NCBI RefSeq assembly: GCF_900100955.1
Contig: NZ_FNCC01000006.1
Coordinates: forward strand, 310,001-374,000
DNA from: Lentzea fradiae
GTDB taxonomy: Bacteria; Actinomycetota; Actinomycetes; Mycobacteriales; Pseudonocardiaceae
Direction of reading: 5' to 3'
Length of the DNA: 64,000 nt
The position numbers and the translations under genes are program-made. A model generated the notes under the pieces. That model saw only the letters and a program-made list of their open reading frames with translations. It made no database searches and had not been told where the DNA came from. Positions 44,930-52,865 of the stretch are shown one piece after another (position 1 is the stretch's first letter; each line of letters starts with the position of its first letter).

Positions 44930-45859
44930 ATGGCCGTCCTGACCAGGGAGCGGTCGGTCGTCGACCGGCCGCCTCCCGTCCCGCGCAACAAGTACCCGAA
45001 GTGGGGGCGGCGAGCACCCCTGCTGCCCGCGCTGATCTTCCTGGTCGTCGTGACGCAGCTGCCGTTCCTGGCGACGCTCTTCATCTCGTTCATGAAGTGG
45101 AACTCGCTCGACCCCGCGGGCCGCGGGTTCGCCGGGTTCGACAACTACGTCACCGTGTTCACCGACCCCGACCTGCGCTCGTCCGTGTGGAACACGATCG
45201 TGCTCACCGCGTCGGTCGTGATCATCAGCCTGGTCCTCGGGCTGGGGCTCGCGTTGCTGCTCGACAAGAAGTTCGCGGGGCGGGGCCTGGTCAGGACGAT
45301 GCTCATCGCGCCGTTCCTGGTCGTGCCGGTGGCGGCGGCGCTGATCTGGAAGCACGTGCTCTACAACCCGGAGTACGGCCTGTTCAACGGGGTCCTCAAC
45401 TGGCTGGGCTTCGACGCCCAGCCGGACTGGATCAGCTCCATGCCGATGACGGCGGTCGTGCTGTCGCTGGTGTGGCAGTGGACGCCGTTCATGATGCTGA
45501 TCCTGCTGGCGGGGCTGCAGAGCAAGCCGGTGGAACCGGTCGAGGCCGCCACGATCGACGGCGCGTCGTCGTTCCAGATCTTCCGCTACCTCACGTTCCC
45601 GCACCTGCGCCAGTACCTGGAGCTCGGTGGCCTGCTCGGCTCGATCTACGTCGTCCAGAACTTCGACGCGGTCTTCACGATCACGTCCGGCGGCCTGGGC
45701 ACGGCGAACCTGCCGTACATGATCTACCAGACCTTCTACCAGGCGCACGAGTACGGCGAGGCGTCCGCGGCCGGTGTGATCGTGGTGGTCGGCTCGATCA
45801 TCATCGCCACGTTCGCGCTGCGCACGGTGTCCTCGCTGTTCAAGGAGGACAAGCGATGA
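44930..45859 (+). CDS. ABC polyol permease 1
   Basis: A 309-aa permease. A cytoplasmic lead of about 30 residues precedes six helices. The EAA loop is PVEAATIDGASSFQIFRYLTFPHLR near residue 205. It starts one base after the binding-protein stop and overlaps the next permease. Confidence 0.93.
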   Translation: MAVLTRERSVVDRPPPVPRNKYPKWGRRAPLLPALIFLVVVTQLPFLATLFISFMKWNSLDPAGRGFAGFDNYVTVFTDPDLRSSVWNTIVLTASVVIISLVLGLGLALLLDKKFAGRGLVRTMLIAPFLVVPVAAALIWKHVLYNPEYGLFNGVLNWLGFDAQPDWISSMPMTAVVLSLVWQWTPFMMLILLAGLQSKPVEPVEAATIDGASSFQIFRYLTFPHLRQYLELGGLLGSIYVVQNFDAVFTITSGGLGTANLPYMIYQTFYQAHEYGEASAAGVIVVVGSIIIATFALRTVSSLFKEDKR

Positions 45860-46671
45860 GCGCCAAGTGGATCACGCGCGGCTGGGGTGCCCTCGCCTGG
45901 TTCTGCGGCCTGGTGTTCTTCGCGCCGGTGGCCTGGATGGTCCTGACGTCGCTGCACAGCGAGTCGGACGCGGCGACCAACCCGCCGTCGCTCACCGCGC
46001 CGCTGACGTTCGACGGCTACGCCGAGTTCTTCGACTCCGGCGCGTGGCCACCGCTGATCAACTCGTTCAGCGCCTCGATCGGGTCGACGGTCATCGTGCT
46101 GCTGCTGGCGATCCCGGCCGCGTACGCGTTGTCGATCAAGCCGGTGGAGAAGTGGACGGACGTCCTGTTCTTCTTCCTGTCCACCAAGATGATGCCGGTC
46201 GTCGCGGCGCTGCTGCCGATCTACCTGTTCGCGCAGTTCTCCGGGATGCTCGACAACATCTCGTTCCTCACGCTGCTGTACTGCTCGATGAACCTGCCGA
46301 TCGCGGTGTGGCTCATGCGCTCGTTCCTGGCCGAGGTTCCCAAGGAGATCCTCGAGGCGGCCTCGATCGACGGCGCCGGGCTGCTCACGATCCTGCGCAG
46401 GGTCGTGGCGCCGATCGCGATGCCCGGCATCGCGGCGACGGCGTTGATCTGCTTCATCTTCAGCTGGAACGAGCTGCTCTTCGCACGGGTGCTGACCGGC
46501 GTCGTCGCCGGCACCGCCCCCGTGTACCTCACCGGGTTCGTCACCTCCCAGGGCCTGTTCCTGGCCAAGGTGTGCGCGGCCGCGGTCGTGGTGTCTCTGC
46601 CGGTGCTCATCGCCGGGTTCGCCGCCCAGGACAAGCTCGTCCAGGGCCTTTCGTTGGGAGCGGTCAAGTGA
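45856..46671 (+). CDS. ABC polyol permease 2
   Basis: A 271-aa permease with six helices. The EAA loop is KEILEAASIDGAGLLTILRRVVAPIAMP near residue 160. ATG overlaps the previous stop (ATGA) and its own stop overlaps the dehydrogenase start. The operon has no ATPase gene. Confidence 0.93.
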   Translation: MSAKWITRGWGALAWFCGLVFFAPVAWMVLTSLHSESDAATNPPSLTAPLTFDGYAEFFDSGAWPPLINSFSASIGSTVIVLLLAIPAAYALSIKPVEKWTDVLFFFLSTKMMPVVAALLPIYLFAQFSGMLDNISFLTLLYCSMNLPIAVWLMRSFLAEVPKEILEAASIDGAGLLTILRRVVAPIAMPGIAATALICFIFSWNELLFARVLTGVVAGTAPVYLTGFVTSQGLFLAKVCAAAVVVSLPVLIAGFAAQDKLVQGLSLGAVK

Positions 46672-47657
46672 AAGCAGCGGTGATCACCGGCGTCGGTGCC
46701 GTCGAAGTGACCACTGTGGACGATCCCACGTGCGGTCCGCGCGAGGTGGTCGTCGACGTGGCGGCCTGCGGCCTGTGCGGGACCGACCTGCACATCCTGC
46801 AGGGCGAGTTCGCACCCACGCTGCCGGTCGTGCCGGGTCACGAGTTCGCGGGCACGGTCGTCGAGATCGGCTCCCAGGTCACCGAGGTCGCGGTGGGCGA
46901 CCGGGTCGCGGTGGACCCGTCGCTGTACTGCTACGAGTGCCGGATGTGCCGTGCGGGCAAGAACAACCTGTGCGAGCGCTGGGCCGCCATCGGCGTCACG
47001 ACCTCCGGCGGCGCGGCCGAGTACGCCGTGGCTCCGGTGGCCAACTGCGTCAAGCTGCCCGACCACGTGCGGACCGAGGACGCGGCGCTCATCGAGCCGC
47101 TGTCGTGCGCGGTCCGCGGCTACGACGTGCTGCGCACGCAGCTCGCGTCGCGGGTGCTGATCTACGGCTCGGGCACGATGGGCCTGATGATGCTGCAGCT
47201 CGGCAAGCTCACCGGCGCGTCGTCCATCGAGATCGTCGACCTCAACCCGGACCGCCTGGAGACCGCGCGGCAGCTCGGCGTCACGGCCACCGCCGCCACG
47301 CCCGACGAGCTGGACCGGCCGGGAGGCTGGGACGTCGTCATCGACGCCACCGGCAACGAGAAGGCCATCCAGGACGGACTCGGCCGGGTCGCGAAGGGAG
47401 GGACGTTCCTCCAGTTCGGCGTCTCCGACTACTCGGCGCGCGTCACCATCGAGCCGTACAAGATCTACAACCAGGAGATCACCATCACCGGCTCGATGGC
47501 GGTGCTGCGCTCGTTCGAACGGGCGGCGGACCTGTTCGCGACCGGGGTGCTCGACCCGGACGTGTTCATCAGTGACAGGGTGCCGCTGGACAACTACGCG
47601 GGGGCATTGGACCAGTTCAAGGCCGGTAAGGGCCGCAAGATCCAAGTCCTGCCGTAA
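46668..47657 (+). CDS. Zinc-dependent medium-chain alcohol/polyol dehydrogenase
   Basis: A 329-aa MDR enzyme. Catalytic Zn ligands are in CGLCGTDLH and GHEFAG; the structural Zn site has four cysteines (CYECRMCRAGKNNLC). The Rossmann motif is GSGTMGLMMLQ, with IVDLNPDR after it. Fused by GTGA overlap to the importer genes, it probably oxidises the imported sugar alcohol to a ketose (inference from context; sorbitol-dehydrogenase-like). Confidence 0.93.
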   Translation: MKAAVITGVGAVEVTTVDDPTCGPREVVVDVAACGLCGTDLHILQGEFAPTLPVVPGHEFAGTVVEIGSQVTEVAVGDRVAVDPSLYCYECRMCRAGKNNLCERWAAIGVTTSGGAAEYAVAPVANCVKLPDHVRTEDAALIEPLSCAVRGYDVLRTQLASRVLIYGSGTMGLMMLQLGKLTGASSIEIVDLNPDRLETARQLGVTATAATPDELDRPGGWDVVIDATGNEKAIQDGLGRVAKGGTFLQFGVSDYSARVTIEPYKIYNQEITITGSMAVLRSFERAADLFATGVLDPDVFISDRVPLDNYAGALDQFKAGKGRKIQVLP

Positions 47658-47674
47658 AAAGTTCGGAAACGATC

Positions 47675-47706
47675 GCGGGCACCCGTGTATCCAGCCGGGT
47701 GCCCGC
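47675..47706 (+). terminator. Terminator of the polyol operon
   Basis: Perfect 11-bp arms (GCGGGCACCCG / CGGGTGCCCGC) with a 10-nt loop, 18 bp after the dehydrogenase stop. Confidence 0.85.
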
Positions 47707-47765
47707 TGCTCCTTCCAGGCATGTCGAAGTCCGGGCAGAAAGTAACACCGCCGTACTTTTCGCAC

Positions 47766-47990
47766 ATGTCCGACGAAGAGCTCCTCGCCTGGTACGCGGA
47801 GCTTCAGGCGCGGGCGCTGAACCCGCAGCCTGGGGACGTCGATTTCGACCACGTCCACAAGGCCGCCGACCCCTTGTCCGTCGACCAGCTGCGCCACCGC
47901 CTGATGACCTTCCAGGGCTGGCCCGGTGGTCTGTCCACGCTCGACTCCGGTTCGCCGTTCCACAACCTGTGGCACTGGATCAGCGACTGA
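47766..47990 (+). CDS. 74-aa protein of unknown function
   Basis: Small soluble acidic protein (MSDEELLAWYAELQARALNP ... HNLWHWISD). TACTTT ends 6 nt before the ATG and no RBS is present, so leaderless expression is likely. An in-frame ATG 45 bp upstream lies close to the operon terminator and is less likely. The 3' end overlaps the most likely kinase start by 22 bp. No family recognised; it could modulate the kinase. Confidence 0.6.
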   Translation: MSDEELLAWYAELQARALNPQPGDVDFDHVHKAADPLSVDQLRHRLMTFQGWPGGLSTLDSGSPFHNLWHWISD

Positions 47991-49843
47991 CCCGGCGCGA
48001 GGTCGTCCTCGCCAGGGTCGTCGGCGCGGTGGTGGCCGCGTGTGTGCTGTTCGCCGTGGCGCACACAGCGGTCACCGGCGCCGTCTCACATCCGCGGAAC
48101 TGGCTGGTCGCCGTCGCCTGCACCCTGCTCGGGGTGCGGGTGATCGGCCACGTCCGCAGGTCGGCCGTCGGCTGGCTGCTACTCGTGATGGGCGTGTTCG
48201 GCGGTGTCGCCGTCGCGACCGCGGGCCAGTCGGCCGACCACCCGGCGCGGTGGGTCGAAGCGTGGGTCTGGTGGCCCACCTACGCCTTGCTCCCCGCCGT
48301 CGCACTGGTCTTCCCGAACGGCAAGCCGTTGGGCAGGCGCTGGTGGATCGCCATCGGCACGACGTTGTTCAGCGCTCTGGCGGGCACCGTCGGGATCGCG
48401 TGGGGGTCGTGGGGCGACCCAGCGAACTTCTGGCAGTCCGGCGGCGGTGGCTTCGCGAAGACGTTGACGATGATCGCCGTGCTGACGGCGGGCGCCTCGG
48501 TGGTGGCGGCCGTGGTGTCGCTGTTCGTGCGGTGGCGTCAGGCCGAAGGGGACGAACGCCGCCTGCTCGTCTGGGCGTTCGCACTGCTGGCGCTGGCCGT
48601 TGTCGCGACCGTCGTGGAGACCACGGACGGCCACGTCGCGTGGATCATCGGCGTGCTCGCGTTCCCCGCCGCCGCGGTGATCGCCATCGTTCGCTACGGC
48701 CTCTACGACATCAGCCTGCTGATCCACCGGTCGTTGCTTTACGGCTCGTTGACCGTCGTGCTGCTGCTCGTCTACCTGGGCGTGATGGTCGGCGCGGGAC
48801 GGCTCTTCACCGAGGACACGGAGGTGCTCGGCGTCGTCGCGGCGGGACTGGTGTTCGCGCCGATCCGCAGCTGGGTGCAGCGCAAGCTCGACCGGTGGCT
48901 GTACGGGGAACGCTCCGACCCCTACGCCGCCCTGTCGACGTTGAGCGAGAAGCTGGAACGGTCGCAGGACGTCCTGCCGACCGTCGCCCAGACCGTCGCC
49001 GAGTCGCTGAAGCTCCCGTACGTCGCGATCCGCGGCGGCTCGGTGCTGGCCGAGCACGGCCGCAGCCGAGGCTGGCCGCAACTCCGGTTCCCCATGACGT
49101 ACCGGGGTTCGTCGGTCGGCGACCTCGTCGTGGAGCCCCGCGCCCCCGACGAACGGCTGACCGACCGCGAGCTGAGCCTGCTCGTCGACCTCGCCCGCTC
49201 CACGGCCCCGGCCGCCCAGTCGATCAAGCTCACCGCCGACCTCCAGCTCGCTCGCGAACGCCTCGTGCGTGCGCGCGAAGAAGAACGCCTGCGGTTGCGC
49301 CGAGACCTGCACGACGGCGTCGGACCGGCGTTGGTCGGCATCCGGTTGCAGCTGCGCGCGCTGCGTCGGTCGTTGGGCGACGTGCTGGACCCCGTGCTGG
49401 CCGACGTCGACACGACCGCAGTCGAGGTGCGCCGCCTCGTCGACGGCCTGCGCCCGCCGATCCTCGACCAGGGCCTGGCCCTCGCCGTGCGCGACGAGGC
49501 CGCGCGGTTCAACGGCGACCTCCGCGTCCAGGTCGACGCCGAACAGCTCGACGGCCTGTCCGCCGCCGTCGAGGTCGCCGCCTACCGCATCGTCGCGGAG
49601 GCGCTGACCAACACCGCACGGCACTCCGGCGCGTCGACGTGCCTGATCTCCGTCCGCACCGACGGCGACCTGGTCGTGGAGGTCGTCGACGACGGCAGCG
49701 GCGTCTCCGCCGACGCCAGACCGGGCGTCGGGCTGGACTCCATGCGAGAACGCTGCGCGGAGCTGGGTGGATCGTGCACAGTGGGACCCGCGGAACCGCA
49801 CGGCACCCGTGTGGTGGCGCGAATCCCGTTGGAGGCCCAATGA
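47969..49843 (+). CDS. Membrane sensor histidine kinase (HisKA_3 type)
   Basis: A 624-aa kinase. About eight hydrophobic segments fill residues 8-290 (including TLFSALAGTVGIAWG and SLLYGSLTVVLLLVYLGVMVG). A GAF-like region follows (VLPTVAQTVAESLKLPYVAIRGG). The phosphoacceptor motif is RLRRDLHDGVGPALVGI near residue 442, and the HATPase has ALTNTARHSGAS, VDDGSGVS and GVGLDSMRERC. The GTG start overlaps the preceding small gene; later GTGs are possible. It is paired with the LuxR-type regulator by ATGA overlap. Confidence 0.88.
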   Translation: MALDQRLTRREVVLARVVGAVVAACVLFAVAHTAVTGAVSHPRNWLVAVACTLLGVRVIGHVRRSAVGWLLLVMGVFGGVAVATAGQSADHPARWVEAWVWWPTYALLPAVALVFPNGKPLGRRWWIAIGTTLFSALAGTVGIAWGSWGDPANFWQSGGGGFAKTLTMIAVLTAGASVVAAVVSLFVRWRQAEGDERRLLVWAFALLALAVVATVVETTDGHVAWIIGVLAFPAAAVIAIVRYGLYDISLLIHRSLLYGSLTVVLLLVYLGVMVGAGRLFTEDTEVLGVVAAGLVFAPIRSWVQRKLDRWLYGERSDPYAALSTLSEKLERSQDVLPTVAQTVAESLKLPYVAIRGGSVLAEHGRSRGWPQLRFPMTYRGSSVGDLVVEPRAPDERLTDRELSLLVDLARSTAPAAQSIKLTADLQLARERLVRAREEERLRLRRDLHDGVGPALVGIRLQLRALRRSLGDVLDPVLADVDTTAVEVRRLVDGLRPPILDQGLALAVRDEAARFNGDLRVQVDAEQLDGLSAAVEVAAYRIVAEALTNTARHSGASTCLISVRTDGDLVVEVVDDGSGVSADARPGVGLDSMRERCAELGGSCTVGPAEPHGTRVVARIPLEAQ

Positions 49844-50487
49844 CTCGGGTTGTGATCGCGGACGACCACCCGGTGTTCCGGCGCGGGCTGAAAGCCCTGC
49901 TCGACGGCGAGGACGGGCTGGAGGTCGTCGGCGAGGCGGCCGACGGCCTGGCCGCCGTGACCGTCGCCTTGGACGTGGACCCGGACGTCGTCGTGATGGA
50001 CCTGCACATGCCGGAGCTGGGCGGCGTCGAAGCGGCCAAGCGCATCCTCGACGTCCTGCCGTCCGTCGGCGTCCTGGTCCTGACCATGCACGAGGACGAC
50101 GAGCTCGTCTTCGCCGCGATGAAGGCAGGCGCCCGCGGCTACCTCGTCAAGACGACCGACGACGACGAGATCGTGCGCGCCGTGCAGGCCATAGGAGCCG
50201 GCGAGGCGATCTTCAGCGCCACCATCGCCCAGCGCATGATGGGCTACTTCACCGCCATCTCGTCGTCCAAGGCCGTGCTGTTCCCCCAGCTCACCGACCG
50301 CGAACGCGACGTGCTGGAACTGATGGCCTCCGGCCTCGACAACGCCTCGATCGCCCTTCGGCTGAGCCTGTCCGGCAAGACCGTCCGCAACCGCGTGTCC
50401 GCGATCTTCTCGAAGCTCCAGGTCGCCGACCGCGCCCAGGCCATCGTCCGCGCCCGCGAGGCGGGACTCGGAAGTCCCTCCAAGTGA
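49840..50487 (+). CDS. NarL/LuxR-family response regulator
   Basis: A 215-aa regulator. The receiver domain has VVIADDHPVFRRG, phosphoacceptor Asp54 in VVMDLHMPEL, LTMHEDD and YLVKTTDDDE. The C-terminal LuxR helix-turn-helix is LTDRERDVLELMASGLDNASIALRLSLSGKTVRNRVSAIFSKLQV. Partner of the kinase just upstream. Targets are unknown. Confidence 0.95.
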   Translation: MTRVVIADDHPVFRRGLKALLDGEDGLEVVGEAADGLAAVTVALDVDPDVVVMDLHMPELGGVEAAKRILDVLPSVGVLVLTMHEDDELVFAAMKAGARGYLVKTTDDDEIVRAVQAIGAGEAIFSATIAQRMMGYFTAISSSKAVLFPQLTDRERDVLELMASGLDNASIALRLSLSGKTVRNRVSAIFSKLQVADRAQAIVRAREAGLGSPSK

Positions 50488-50500
50488 AGTCCCTCCAAGT
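50471..50500. repeat. 15-bp tandem duplication at the response-regulator stop
   Basis: GAAGTCCCTCCAAGT occurs twice in direct succession; the stop codon is formed at the junction. It is the second such stop-spanning 15-bp duplication in the window. Confidence 0.95.
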
Positions 50501-50570
50501 AGGGACGGCGGTCACCTGACGACGGGACTTCTCCCCCACTTGGATCGGCGTATCCGCCGAAGGGGGCCCG

Positions 50571-51116
50571 ATGGACATCACCTGGGACGTCGCACACGCC
50601 AGGCTCAGCCACGACCGCATGCTGCACGTCGCCGGAGCACTCATCTCGATGCGCCCGGAAACCGTGACGCTGGGCGGCGGCGAACCACTCGCCGTACCCG
50701 GCCTGTTCGAGATCGTCGACCTGTTCCGCGAAGCCGGCATCGACGTGGTCCTGCGCACGTCCGGCAAGCAGCTGCACCCGTCGATGGTCCGCACCCTGCT
50801 GGAGTCGTGCACCCGCATCGAGGTGTGCGCCATGTCGTTCACCCACGCGATGCACGCACTCCGCCTGCTCGACATCGGCGCCACGAAGCTCGACACCCAC
50901 GCCGCCTTCGGCCTCGACGCCACCGGCATCCGCCGCGGCTTCGACAGGCTGGAGGAGTTCTGCGCCACCACCGCCTTCGAACTGCCGAACCTCGCGTTCA
51001 TCGCGTTCAGCGAGTCGATCGGCCCCGACCACGCCCAGTACCTGCAGTCGCTCGCGCCTCAGTCCGTGCGGGTGACGGTGGAGACCGCCGACACCTCCGT
51101 GGTCAGAGCCAGTTGA
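50571..51116 (+). CDS. Radical-SAM-fold-like protein lacking the cluster cysteines
   Basis: A 181-aa protein. TVTLGGGEPLAVPGLFEIVDLFREAGIDVVLRTSG matches the GGEP strand and next beta-alpha unit of radical SAM enzymes, and further TIM-barrel-like repeats follow. The CxxxCxxC loop that should precede it is absent, and no cysteine-containing sequence lies upstream in frame. It has its own AAGGGGG ribosome site and ATG, so it may be a functional non-catalytic derivative or a truncated gene. Its last 45 bp are part of the 110-bp direct repeat. Confidence 0.55.
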   Translation: MDITWDVAHARLSHDRMLHVAGALISMRPETVTLGGGEPLAVPGLFEIVDLFREAGIDVVLRTSGKQLHPSMVRTLLESCTRIEVCAMSFTHAMHALRLLDIGATKLDTHAAFGLDATGIRRGFDRLEEFCATTAFELPNLAFIAFSESIGPDHAQYLQSLAPQSVRVTVETADTSVVRAS

Positions 51117-51181
51117 GCAGGGCGCGCCACGCCGGAGTGGAGAACGCGAGCCGGCCACCGCTCGCGTTCTTCGTGTCTCGG
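51072..51181. repeat. 110-bp direct repeat, copy 1
   Basis: Identical to copy 2, about 1 kb downstream, except for one base (T versus G in GCCGGAG(T/G)GGAG). It spans the 3' end of the radical-SAM-like gene and the 3' part of a DUF397 reading frame on the other strand. The copies flank 927 bp containing the intact XRE gene. Confidence 0.97.
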
Positions 51182-51190
51182 TCCGTCTGG
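51103..51190 (-). pseudogene. DUF397 C-terminal remnant
   Basis: Encodes RDTKNASGGRLAFSTPAWRA and LLNWL to a stop, the same C-terminus as the intact DUF397 gene 1 kb away. The N-terminal WRKSSYS part is missing; upstream the frame runs into unrelated sequence and then the XRE gene. It is the product of the 110-bp duplication. Confidence 0.75.
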
Positions 51191-51199
51191 AAACGGCGG

Positions 51200-52027
51200 T
51201 CAGGTGGCGCCCGTCTCGGGTAGGCGATCCATGTGCTCCAACACTTTGTCCCTCGACTGATCCTCGTCGAGAGCGACAGTGTGCAGCCGATGAAACGCCG
51301 CTTTCGCCCGGCTGACCGCTTCATCGTCCTGCGCCCACAACTGCAGCATGTCGGTCTCCGTGAACACCGCGCTGGGCGCCTTGTCGAACTCGAACAACGC
51401 CAGCGACGAGCGGAATGTGCTGACAGACGCGGGCACCACGCGAAGACTGTGCGTGCGGTGGAGAAGGCGCCGGTACTGCTCCCGCAACTCCTGCTCGCCA
51501 CCCCACCGCGTCCGCAGCGCGAACTCGTGCACGAAGAACACGCACTCCGGACGGTCGACCCGCCTCAGGACCGTCTGTCGTTCGATGCGGGTCTGGACGT
51601 GCCTCTCGATGTCCTCCGGTACCTCGATGGCAACGTCGATGAACAGAGCCCGCGCGTAGTCCCGTGTCTGCAGAAGGCCGTGCACGTTCAGGATCTCGAA
51701 GGAGAAGATCTTCTCGGCCATCGCCTCGGCCATGACGAGAGTCCGAAGGTTGTCGGCCCGTGGCGCGAAGCAGGGGTCGAACGCTTTGCGGTAGCGGTCG
51801 CGGAAGTCCTCCACGTAGCGGATGTCCTTGCCGCACGTCGCCAGGAACTGCACCAGGTCGATCTCGGACGCACGTGCCTTGCCGTTCTCTATGTTCGACA
51901 CCTTGCTCGGGTCCCAACCGAGGTGGATGGCCATCCCTCGGCCGGTGAACGAGGTGCAGGACTCCCTCAACCTGCGCAACTCGTCGCCGAGGTAGCGGCT
52001 GTACGCGGTGGAAATGATCGCGGTCAT
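51200..52027 (-). CDS. XRE-family regulator with DUF5753-type C-terminal domain
   Basis: A 275-aa protein. The helix-turn-helix covers residues 5-70 (LGDELRRLRESC, RGMAIHLGWDPSKVSNIENGKARASEIDLVQFLATCG). The C-terminal domain of about 190 residues contains EKIFSFEILNVHGLLQTRDYARAL and ERQTVLRRVDRPECVFFVHEFALR, as in DUF5753 proteins paired with DUF397. Such pairs resemble the WhiJ/AbaA group that modulates development in Streptomyces. ATG start. A decayed relative lies just downstream in coordinates. Confidence 0.9.
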   Translation of the reverse strand: MTAIISTAYSRYLGDELRRLRESCTSFTGRGMAIHLGWDPSKVSNIENGKARASEIDLVQFLATCGKDIRYVEDFRDRYRKAFDPCFAPRADNLRTLVMAEAMAEKIFSFEILNVHGLLQTRDYARALFIDVAIEVPEDIERHVQTRIERQTVLRRVDRPECVFFVHEFALRTRWGGEQELREQYRRLLHRTHSLRVVPASVSTFRSSLALFEFDKAPSAVFTETDMLQLWAQDDEAVSRAKAAFHRLHTVALDEDQSRDKVLEHMDRLPETGAT

Positions 52028-52108
52028 TCCCCCGAACGTAAGCCTTGGAGCGGCTCCACGCGTCAGCTCGTTCGGGTGAAAACGTAGGCGTTCAGAAGAT
52101 CCCGTGCA

Positions 52109-52218
52109 GTGACGGTGGAGACCGCCGACACCTCCGTGGTCAGAGCCAGTTGAGCAGGGCGCGCCACGCCGGAGGGGAGAACGCGAGCCGGCCACCGCTC
52201 GCGTTCTTCGTGTCTCGG
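52109..52218. repeat. 110-bp direct repeat, copy 2
   Basis: Second copy of the near-perfect repeat. Its first 45 bp duplicate the end of the radical-SAM-like gene although no such gene precedes it here; the remainder is the 3' part of the intact DUF397 gene. Confidence 0.97.
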
Positions 52219-52313
52219 ACGAGAACAACCCGCGCGACCGACACCTCGACGCAGTCACCCGATCCGTTGGCCGTGCTGTAGCTGCTCTTACGCCAGATCC
52301 GTCCGGGGGCCAT
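52140..52313 (-). CDS. DUF397 protein
   Basis: A 57-aa protein with the whole family signature: IWRKSSYSTANGSGDCVEVS at the start, then VLVRDTKNASGGRLAFSPPAWRALL. DUF397 proteins act with a neighbouring XRE-DUF5753 protein, probably as an antagonist or antitoxin-like partner. The gene overlaps the decayed XRE reading frame upstream; the intact XRE gene is on the other side. Confidence 0.88.
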   Translation of the reverse strand: MAPGRIWRKSSYSTANGSGDCVEVSVARVVLVRDTKNASGGRLAFSPPAWRALLNWL

Positions 52314-52683
52314 GGAAGTCCTCTCGCAGTCCGCTGACGTATTCCGCCAGCTTGCTACGAGATTGTTCCGCTTCCAAGGCCACGGCATCCAACCGCGCGA
52401 ACATCCTCCTCGCGCGCTTGACGGCGACGATGTCCTCCTCCGCCTCGATCCCGTCTTCGGCGAGGAGAGCGCGGGCATAGCCTTGCGTCTGCAACAGGCC
52501 CGGCAGTACCAGGACCTCATACGAAACGATCTTCTTGGCCTTCGCCTCCGTCATCGCCAGCGTGCGGAGGTTCGCGGGCAGCTGGACGCAGTAGGTGTCG
52601 AAGGCGTGCCGGTAGCGACTCCGGAAGTCCTCCAAGAAACTCGAGGTTCAGATCCCGGCTGTACTCGATGGATGCGATCACGG
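52288..52683 (-). pseudogene. Decayed XRE-DUF5753 gene
   Basis: Aligned with the intact XRE gene, the remnant has an N-terminal stub (VIASIEYSRDLNLEFL), a deletion of most of the helix-turn-helix, and a frameshift into EDFRSRYRHAFDTY...LRTLAMTEAKAKKIVSYEVLVLPGLLQTQGYARALL. A second deletion joins the end (ARLDAVALEAEQSRSKLAEYV). The ancestral ATG position reads ACG. The upstream region still matches that of the intact gene (52021-52084 against 52681-52744). Confidence 0.8.
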
Positions 52684-52865
52684 TCGTTCCTGCGAACGTA
52701 AGGCTTGAGGTCGCCCCATACACCAACTCGTTCGAGTGAAAACGCACCCGTCCCTGCGGCACCCGTGCGCGACACACGGCACCACACGGCGAACACGCTC
52801 CGACCTGCCCCTTTCATCCCATCGTGGAATAGCATTCGAACACTTGTTCCTGCCAAGCTGAATCC
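52684..52865. promoter_or_regulatory. Promoter region of the HNH gene and former XRE2 promoter
   Basis: No gene seen. Contains the imperfect palindrome CTCGTTCGAG before AAAACG, also present upstream of the intact XRE gene as CTCGTTCGGG. This is a candidate XRE binding site. Confidence 0.4.
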
